DNA from: UBA5078 sp041175045
Lineage (GTDB): Bacteria > Pseudomonadota > Gammaproteobacteria > Pseudomonadales > Pseudohongiellaceae
NCBI GenBank assembly: GCA_041175045.1
Contig: JBEDFR010000112.1
Span: forward strand, 1-14,920
Direction of reading: 5' to 3'
DNA length: 14,920 nucleotides
The notes beneath the pieces were generated by a model. That model made no database searches, had not been told where the DNA came from, and saw nothing but the letters and a program-made list of their open reading frames with translations. Of the stretch, positions 1 to 5,521 are shown in pieces (the first letter of the stretch is position 1; every line of letters starts with the position of its first letter). A program made the translations under genes and the position numbers.

Positions 1-1907
1 GTCTCCAGGCACAGGGGGAGCATCATGCGATCGACGATCTCCCGGGCCGTGAAATCGCGCGGCGTCTTGTGCTGACTGCGGATCAGGGCCAGCGCCTGTT
101 CATCGACCTGCTTCTGCTGACGACCTGCGCCATCGGAGGTGTAGCGGTAGAAGCCTGCGCCGGACTTCTGGCCAAGGCGGCCGCTGTCGTACAGCAGCTG
201 TGTGGCAGATTTGAAGTCGTACTGCATGCGCTCGGGAAAGCCCTGCGCCATCACGGCCTGAGCGTGCACAGCGGTGTCGAGGCCGACCACATCGAGCAGC
301 CAGGCCGGGCCCATGGGCCAGCCGAAGGCCTCCATGGCAGCGTCGATGGCGCGCGGGTCGGCGCCGTCCCGCAGCAACATGGCGAAGGCGCCGAAATAGG
401 GAAACACGATGCGGTTGACCAGAAAACCCGGGCAGTCGCGCACCACGACAGGGGTCTTGCCCAGGCGCTGGGCTGTGGCTACGGTGCTGGCAATGCTTTG
501 CTCACTACTGCCCTCCCCCCGGATCACTTCCACCAGCGGCATGAGAGGAACGGGATTGAAGAAGTGCATGCCGCAGAACTGCGCGGGACGCTGCAAAGTC
601 TGGGCGAGTGCCGTGATGGAAATCGTGGACGTGTTGGACGCCAGAATGGCGGTTGCGGGCACGTGGCGTTCGACCTCGGCCAGCACTGCCTGCTTGACGG
701 CCTGTTTTTCGATCACGGCCTCGACGACCAGGTCCACCCCGGCAAAGCCGCTGTCATCCAGCGTGGGATGTATCCGGGCCAGTGCTTCGGCGGCCTGCGT
801 GCTGCTCAGCCGCCCCTTCTGCACATGTCTGTCCAGCTGCTGCCGGGCCTCTTTCATGCCGGCATCCAGGCTCGCCTGGGAGATGTCCTTCATCTGCACG
901 TCGATGCCCTTGAGCGCTGCCTGAAAGGCGATGCCGCCGCCCATGATCCCGGCGCCCAGCACGGCGATCCGGTCGGCCGCCTTGCCGCGCGCGGCCCAGG
1001 CGCGAGTCTTCTGGCGCAATTGCTGATCGGCCACGAACAAGCCGACGAGACTGGCCGCCACGTCGCTGCGGGCCAGACTCACGAAACACTCGATCTCCTG
1101 CGTCAGCGCCTGCGCTGCCGACATAGCCACGCTGTGCTCCAGCAGCTGCAGTGCCTGCATCGGGGCGGGATTGGGATTCGCGCCGTTGGCCTGCAATGAG
1201 GCACGCATGGTGGCGAAGGCTGTTGCGCTGGCCACTTGCGCAGACAACGCCGCCTGGCGCTCGCGGCGCAACTGCTGCCAGACATCCGGTTGCTGCAGTG
1301 CCTGCTCGATCTGCTCGATGCCCGCCTCCAGCAGCAGCTGCGCATCCACCAGCGCGTCGATGGCGCCGGCGGCGAGCGCCTCGTCTGCCGCATGCGACTG
1401 ACCGGAGACAATCCAGCTCACGGCCGCCTGCAGGTTCATGACACGGGGCGCTCGCGCCGTGCCGCCGAAGCCGGGACAGATGCCCAGACCCACTTCCGGA
1501 AAGCCCAGCACCGCGGCACGCGTGGCAAGGCGGTAATCCATGGCCAGGCAGAATTCGAACCCACCACCCAGAGTCTGGCCGTCGATCAGGCTCACAGTGG
1601 GTATGGGCAGTGCTGCAAGGGCATTGAAGAGCGCATGGCTTTGCGCCAGCCAGGCGCTCAGCTCGACGGCCGGCAGGCGAAACAGACTGGAGAACTCGGC
1701 GATGTCGGCGCCCGCGCTGAAGCCGCTCTTGGCGCTGCTGCACAGCAGACCGCGCAGATCGCTGGCGGTCACCAGCGCCAGCACCTCGCGCAGCTCGTCC
1801 AGGGTCTGCCGATTGAACTTGTTGACCGGGGAGCCAGCCAGATCGAACACCAGATGCCCGATGCCGGATTCGAGCCGTGTCAGCCGAAGGGCATTTGCGT
1901 GATACAT
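1..1907 (-). CDS. fadB: Fatty acid oxidation complex alpha subunit FadB (C-terminus off left edge)
   Basis: Multifunctional beta-oxidation enzyme: enoyl-CoA hydratase/isomerase plus L-3-hydroxyacyl-CoA dehydrogenase, normally complexed with the thiolase FadA in the cytoplasm. The frame is open from ATG 1907 through 635 complete codons to the window edge. The N-terminal crotonase domain has GADIAEF near residue 66 and GGGFE with Glu118; Glu138 follows in FPEVGLG. These match the two catalytic Glu of E. coli FadB (119, 139). The dehydrogenase domain has the NAD-binding motif GAGIMGGG (318-325) and catalytic-type His448 in MHFFNPV. The last visible residues align with E. coli FadB about 90 residues before its end, so about 90 are missing (family about 730). 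fadA would be expected just beyond the left edge, but that cannot be seen. The ribosome site (GGTGGA about 10 nt upstream) is modest. Divergent from the deacetylase gene. Confidence 0.96.
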   Translation of the reverse strand, partial: MYHANALRLTRLESGIGHLVFDLAGSPVNKFNRQTLDELREVLALVTASDLRGLLCSSAKSGFSAGADIAEFSSLFRLPAVELSAWLAQSHALFNALAALPIPTVSLIDGQTLGGGFEFCLAMDYRLATRAAVLGFPEVGLGICPGFGGTARAPRVMNLQAAVSWIVSGQSHAADEALAAGAIDALVDAQLLLEAGIEQIEQALQQPDVWQQLRRERQAALSAQVASATAFATMRASLQANGANPNPAPMQALQLLEHSVAMSAAQALTQEIECFVSLARSDVAASLVGLFVADQQLRQKTRAWAARGKAADRIAVLGAGIMGGGIAFQAALKGIDVQMKDISQASLDAGMKEARQQLDRHVQKGRLSSTQAAEALARIHPTLDDSGFAGVDLVVEAVIEKQAVKQAVLAEVERHVPATAILASNTSTISITALAQTLQRPAQFCGMHFFNPVPLMPLVEVIRGEGSSEQSIASTVATAQRLGKTPVVVRDCPGFLVNRIVFPYFGAFAMLLRDGADPRAIDAAMEAFGWPMGPAWLLDVVGLDTAVHAQAVMAQGFPERMQYDFKSATQLLYDSGRLGQKSGAGFYRYTSDGAGRQQKQVDEQALALIRSQHKTPRDFTAREIVDRMMLPLCLE

Positions 1908-1940
1908 GCAGGGGTTCCACCGTGGGTAAAAGTGGCCGGC

Positions 1941-1970
1941 ATTATAGTCAAACTGACCGGGCATAGACAG
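1941..1970 (-). promoter_or_regulatory. Candidate fadB promoter with perfect -10
   Basis: Read on the minus strand, a perfect TATAAT (1946-1941) lies 33 nt upstream of the fadB ATG. It is immediately preceded by TTGAC, giving TTGACTATAAT. At normal 16-18 bp spacing I see no good -35 (TGTCTA-like only), so an activator or upstream contact may be needed. I found no convincing FadR- or PsrA-type dyad. Assignment is by motif only. Confidence 0.4.
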
Positions 1971-2039
1971 AACGCTGCCTTGTCTTGCTGGCGAGGCGTC
2001 CCGCACAATAGCCCGTAATTTCTGCCAGGAGAGGCTGCC

Positions 2040-3089
2040 ATGCGCTTGACCCCCTTCACGCTGAGCGCGCTGATGCTGCTCGCAGGCACTGTCAGTGCCG
2101 CCGAACACGCGACCATTGTGCTGTATCACCACATCTCGGACTCCACCCCACCGTCCACCAGTGTGCCACCAGAGCGTTTTCGCGAGCAGATGAATCATCT
2201 GCGCGACAACGGCTTCCATGTGATGCCCTTGCCGGAACTGCTCGACGCCCTGCGCAATCGCCAGCAAGTGCCCGACAAGACGGTGGCGATCACCTTCGAC
2301 GACGGCTACATCTCGATCTATGACACCGCATTCCCGATGTTGCAAGAGTATGGCTTTCCCTTCACGGTGTTCATCAACACCCAGCCGCACAACGATCAGC
2401 AGGCCGGCTACATGAGCTGGGACCAGATCCGCGAGATGTCAGATGCCGGCGTCACCATCGCCAACCACATGGAGAACCACCCGCACATGGTGGACGCGCT
2501 GGCCGGCGAGGACGACGCCGCGCGCACGGCGCGGCTGCGCGAGGAGTATCTGCGGGCGCAGGCGAAGATCAAGGCAGAGACAGGACAGGATCACGCCTTC
2601 ATGGCCTATCCCTACGGAGAGTACGATCTGGCCAACAAGGCCATGCTGGCGGAGCTAGGGGTGATCGCCCTGGGCCAACACTCCGGCGCCGTGGGCTTTG
2701 ACTCCGACTTCCTGGCCCTGCCCCGCTTCCCCTTCGGCGGCAGCTTCACCGAGCTGAGCGACTTCGCTCAGAAGGTGCAGACACTATCCTTCCATCTGGT
2801 GAAGGTGGACCCGGAAGACACGATGACCCAGGACACCAGCCCCGATGTGACGCTGCAGTTCGCCCCGGGCGACTTCAACTTCCGGCAACTGGGCTGCTAC
2901 GCCGGCGGCCAGCCCATGCAGATGGAATGGCTGGATCAGGCGAACGGACTGGTGAAGCTGAGCACCGAACAGACATTCAATCTGCGGCGTTTCCGCTATC
3001 TGTGCACCGCGCCCATGCGCGGCAGCAACACGCGTTTCTTCTGGTATTCCAAAGACTGGACGCGCTCGACGCCCACCAATCAGGATTGA
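2040..3089 (+). CDS. Secreted polysaccharide deacetylase (NodB/CE4 family)
   Basis: A 349-residue protein with a clear signal peptide (residues 1-20, hydrophobic core ending VSA), so it is exported to the periplasm or beyond. The NodB-type domain spans about residues 24-235: LYHHIS (29-34), motif 1 TFDDGY (85-90, Asp87/Asp88), motif 2 NHMENHP with His143 and His147, and motif 3 AYPYGEYD (189-196). Asp88 and the two His are the expected metal triad and Asp87 the general base, by family knowledge. The family removes N- or O-acetyl groups from amino sugars or other polysaccharides; the substrate here is unknown. Residues about 250-349 form a separate region I do not recognise. It holds the only two cysteines in the protein (Cys286, Cys322), which could form a disulfide. 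A strong ribosome site, AGGAGAGG, precedes ATG 2040. No partner biosynthetic genes are adjacent. Confidence 0.9.
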   Translation: MRLTPFTLSALMLLAGTVSAAEHATIVLYHHISDSTPPSTSVPPERFREQMNHLRDNGFHVMPLPELLDALRNRQQVPDKTVAITFDDGYISIYDTAFPMLQEYGFPFTVFINTQPHNDQQAGYMSWDQIREMSDAGVTIANHMENHPHMVDALAGEDDAARTARLREEYLRAQAKIKAETGQDHAFMAYPYGEYDLANKAMLAELGVIALGQHSGAVGFDSDFLALPRFPFGGSFTELSDFAQKVQTLSFHLVKVDPEDTMTQDTSPDVTLQFAPGDFNFRQLGCYAGGQPMQMEWLDQANGLVKLSTEQTFNLRRFRYLCTAPMRGSNTRFFWYSKDWTRSTPTNQD

Positions 3090-3092
3090 AGC

Positions 3093-3929
3093 TCAGCCGC
3101 GCTCGTCGCGCTCGTGCAGTCCGTTGATGCGGATCATGTCGCGGATTTCCGCCACATAGGCGCGACCACGTTCGGAGTAACGGGTCAGGCCATCGGCCAG
3201 CTGGTGGGAATCGAGCGGCTTTTCCAGCAAGCGCATCTGGGCGCGCAGTTCCCGGAAATAGTCGTAGGTCGGATTCGAATTCAGATTGCGGTAATAGGCC
3301 TTCACGGCGGCTTCCACCGAGGCAAACGCACGCACTTCGTGATTGGCATCCGACGCCCGGCGCCCCGGAATCAGGCCGCAGCCCTCATCGAAACACCATT
3401 GTCCAAAGATGTTGTTGCCTTCCTTCGCAAAGCGCGAGGTGCCCCATGCCGATTCGGTCGCAGCCTGGGCCAGTGCCAGCGACGCTGGAATGATGTCCAC
3501 GCGAAGCAGCAGCTCGTCCACCATGTCGGCCACCGGCATGTCATTGCGCGGCAGACGGTATTCCGCGGCGATCAGATCGAGGCTGTGACGCTCCAGCGGA
3601 CCGAGCAGGGCGCCCCCCTGCAGGATGGCGCGGAATTGCTCAAGACGGGAGCGCGTTTGCAGGATGCGCGCGTTTTCCTCTTCGATGAACACCTCGAAGT
3701 AGGCGAAGAAGGCTTCCTTGCGGGCTTCGATGCTGGTGAAGGCGTCGAAATCCGGCATGGAATCGCGGACTTCTACGACGGGTTCCTCCACCTCGGCGGG
3801 GACTTCGACCGGAGCTTCACGCCACGCGCGCAACTGCAGAGCCACCCCCAGCGCCAGCAGGATCAGGGCGCCGCAAACCTGCACCAGCGTCGACGAGCGG
3901 AGGTATGCCAACAGTCTCAGTAACGACAA
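3093..3929 (-). CDS. bax: Bax-family membrane-anchored glucosaminidase-domain protein, probable TTG start
   Basis: Resembles the Bax/glucosaminidase family (GH73-like peptidoglycan hydrolase fold). From TTG 3929 the protein is 278 residues: one N-terminal membrane segment (about 14-33), a Pro/Glu/Val-rich linker (39-56), and the hydrolase domain from about 60 to the end. Key motif: ATESAWGTSRFA with Glu159 as likely catalytic acid, then NNIFGQW (172-178) and a CFDEGC cysteine pair (179, 184). The family acts on peptidoglycan; activity of Bax proteins is poorly documented. The open frame extends to an ATG at 4145, but that would overlap bolA and add a low-complexity non-homologous N-terminus. 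No ATG exists between the bolA stop and the membrane segment. AGGG sits 8 nt before TTG 3929. A weak promoter-like pair (TTGCAA 4003-3998, TACGGT 3980-3975, 17-bp spacer) lies upstream, so bax may be transcribed alone as well as with bolA. Confidence 0.85.
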   Translation of the reverse strand: MSLLRLLAYLRSSTLVQVCGALILLALGVALQLRAWREAPVEVPAEVEEPVVEVRDSMPDFDAFTSIEARKEAFFAYFEVFIEEENARILQTRSRLEQFRAILQGGALLGPLERHSLDLIAAEYRLPRNDMPVADMVDELLLRVDIIPASLALAQAATESAWGTSRFAKEGNNIFGQWCFDEGCGLIPGRRASDANHEVRAFASVEAAVKAYYRNLNSNPTYDYFRELRAQMRLLEKPLDSHQLADGLTRYSERGRAYVAEIRDMIRINGLHERDERG

Positions 3930-4014
3930 TTCTAGGGCCCTGTGAGTGGCTGCGGGGGAGGTCGAACGAGCGCGACCGTACGCGAAAAGGTCGTTTTTTG
4001 CAAATCTGGCAGAC

Positions 4015-4323
4015 TCAGTGCGCAGCGCCTGCACAGTCAGGCGACCTAGGCGCCACCCCATTCTTGCGCGCCCATTCCTCAGGCGTGTAGGTGTGCAAAG
4101 CGAGGGCATGCACCCCGTCGCGCAGCTGCTGCTGCAGCAATTCATACATCCACTGGTGACGTCTGACCGGGCCGAGACCCGCGAATGCTGGCGAGACTGC
4201 CGTGACCTTGAAGTGCGTCTCGGTGCCAGGACCAGCGTGCTTGTGGCTCTCGTTCAGGATGTCGAGATGCTCCAGCGGCAGTGCCGCGCGCAGGCTCGCT
4301 TCAATGCTCTGTTGAACGTTCAT
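4015..4323 (-). CDS. bolA: BolA family protein
   Basis: A 102-residue BolA protein. Hallmarks are NESHKHAGPGTETHFKV (24-40) and VHALALHTYTPEEW (71-84) with the invariant His region. The C-terminal SPDCAG resembles the SPPC tail of E. coli BolA (105 residues), so this is more like BolA itself than the shorter IbaG/YrbA. In the family, BolA influences cell morphology and stress responses, binds DNA, and partners with monothiol glutaredoxins around iron-sulfur clusters. AAAGGAA about 9 nt upstream supports ATG 4323. It is divergent from the YlqF-type GTPase gene (181-nt gap) and upstream of bax on the same strand (85-nt gap), a pairing that would put a morphology regulator beside a wall hydrolase; co-regulation is inference only. 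Confidence 0.94.
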   Translation of the reverse strand: MNVQQSIEASLRAALPLEHLDILNESHKHAGPGTETHFKVTAVSPAFAGLGPVRRHQWMYELLQQQLRDGVHALALHTYTPEEWARKNGVAPRSPDCAGAAH

Positions 4324-4460
4324 GGTGCGGGTTTCCTTTCGGCTTGCAGGTCGCTGCGAGGCGATGAATGCAGGGCAGTGTCAGGCCCGCGCCATACAAA
4401 TTCAAGTCATCCCGGCCCGGCGGGGCCAGCGGCAGGGGCGCATCGGCCGCCCTTAGCTGC

Positions 4461-4466
4461 TAGAAT
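4461..4466 (+). promoter_or_regulatory. Candidate extended -10 promoter for the ylqF-type gene
   Basis: TAGAAT preceded directly by TGC gives an extended -10 (TGNTANAAT pattern), 38 nt before ATG 4505. No recognisable -35 sits 16-18 bp upstream, which is typical of extended -10 promoters. The rest of the 181-nt divergent gap (4324-4504) must also hold the bolA promoter. The best minus-strand candidate, TTGAAT followed 17 bp later by GACACT, is weak. Confidence 0.4.
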
Positions 4467-4504
4467 CCGCGCACTTTTTCTCCAGCAGCAGGCATGACAG
4501 CGAC

Positions 4505-5446
4505 ATGGCAATCTCGTGGTATCCCGGGCATATGCACAAGGCCAACAAGGAAATGGCCGCCCTCATCAAGGACATCGATGTGGTGATCGAAGTGCTGGAC
4601 GCGCGCATGCCTCAGGCCAGTTCCAATCCACTGCTGCAGTCCATGCGCCAGGGCAAGCCCTGCCTGCGCATTCTCAACAAGGCCGACCTCGCCAATCCGC
4701 ACATCACCCGGGAATGGCTCGAGTATTTCAACCGCGAGCCCTTGAGCTTCGCCGCCAGCAGTGCCAAGGACAAACGCATCGACACCGCCGATGTGCTTTA
4801 TCTGTGCGGCCGGCTGCTGCGCAAGGTCAATGCCGGCAAGCCCGCACCGGTGGTCAACCCGACGGAAAGCGCCGATGTCGCGGCATTGCGGGCCTGGAAG
4901 CAGGAACACAAGAAGCACCAGATATTGATTGTCGGCATCCCCAATGTGGGCAAGTCGTCGATCATGAACCAGCTGATCGGCAAGAAGGTGGCGCGCACCG
5001 GCAACGAGCCCGCCATCACCAAGGGCCAGCAGCGTGTGCGCCTGAATGACCACTGGTATCTGGTAGACACCCCCGGCGTGCTGTGGCCGAAGCTGGAAGA
5101 TCAAGCGGCCGCCTATCGCCTGGCGCTCTCCGGTGCCATCCGCAACACCGCCATGGAATTCACCGATGTCGCCCTGTTCAGTGCCCAGATGCTGCTGGAC
5201 CAGTTCCCGCAGCGCCTGCGCGAGCGCTACGGCATGGACACCCTGCCCGCCACCGGCGAGCTTTTCCTCAAGGAGCTGGCCGAGCGTCGCGCCTGTGTGC
5301 GCAAGGACGGCGAGATCGACTGGCACAAGGTGGCGGAGCTGTTGATTCACGATTACCGCGCCGGCCGCTTCGGCCCCATGAGCCTGGAGCGCCCTCCCCA
5401 GCCACCGGCCGCCGAGCCGGCAATCCCGCCGGCCGAGGCCGGCTGA
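4505..5446 (+). CDS. ylqF: YlqF/RbgA-type circularly permuted ribosome biogenesis GTPase
   Basis: A 313-residue GTPase with permuted motif order G4-G5-G1-G2-G3: NKAD (58-61), SA-type G5 near 85, P-loop GIPNVGKS (144-151), a G2 threonine in AITKG (about 172) and DTPG (188-191). The N-terminal WYPGHMHKA is characteristic of the YlqF/RbgA group, which assists late assembly of the large ribosomal subunit in bacteria where it has been studied. Residues about 200-295 form the C-terminal helical domain, and the last about 20 residues are a Pro/Ala-rich tail. An ATG at 4494 is out of frame; ATG 4505 gives the family N-terminus, although the ribosome site is weak (GCAGG about 13 nt upstream). It starts a plus-strand run with rapA 75 nt downstream. 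Confidence 0.93.
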   Translation: MAISWYPGHMHKANKEMAALIKDIDVVIEVLDARMPQASSNPLLQSMRQGKPCLRILNKADLANPHITREWLEYFNREPLSFAASSAKDKRIDTADVLYLCGRLLRKVNAGKPAPVVNPTESADVAALRAWKQEHKKHQILIVGIPNVGKSSIMNQLIGKKVARTGNEPAITKGQQRVRLNDHWYLVDTPGVLWPKLEDQAAAYRLALSGAIRNTAMEFTDVALFSAQMLLDQFPQRLRERYGMDTLPATGELFLKELAERRACVRKDGEIDWHKVAELLIHDYRAGRFGPMSLERPPQPPAAEPAIPPAEAG

Positions 5447-5452
5447 TCGCGT

Positions 5453-5481
5453 TTCTCAAGGCCGTACCGATCGGCTACCAT
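5453..5481 (+). promoter_or_regulatory. Candidate rapA promoter
   Basis: In the 75-nt gap between the GTPase gene and rapA, TTCTCA (5453-5458) is followed after 17 bp by TACCAT (5476-5481). Each hexamer matches 4 of 6 consensus positions. A start about 7 nt downstream would give a leader of about 33 nt to ATG 5522. rapA could therefore be transcribed independently of the upstream GTPase gene. Motif evidence only. Confidence 0.38.
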
Positions 5482-5521
5482 ACCGCCCTTGTCAAATGCC
5501 ACACGGAACACCCCGACCCTC

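Noticed and set aside
69..1920. Long plus-strand frame (69-1199) and alternative minus-strand frame (754-1920) at the left end
   Set aside because: Both overlap the uninterrupted FadB frame that runs off the window edge, and neither resembles a protein.
1945..1965. Possible PsrA or FadR operator (GTCAAACTGACC)
   Set aside because: It contains half-site-like words but no second half in proper inverted orientation, so it is not supportable.
3093..4145. 350-residue version of Bax starting at ATG 4145
   Set aside because: It would overlap most of the bolA 3' half and add a Cys/Arg-rich N-terminus unlike the family. The start after the bolA stop is preferred.
5428..5443. GCCGGC/GCCGGC inverted repeat at the end of the ylqF-type gene
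   Set aside because: The stem is inside the coding Pro/Ala-rich tail and is followed by TGATCGCG rather than a T run, so it is not a convincing terminator.
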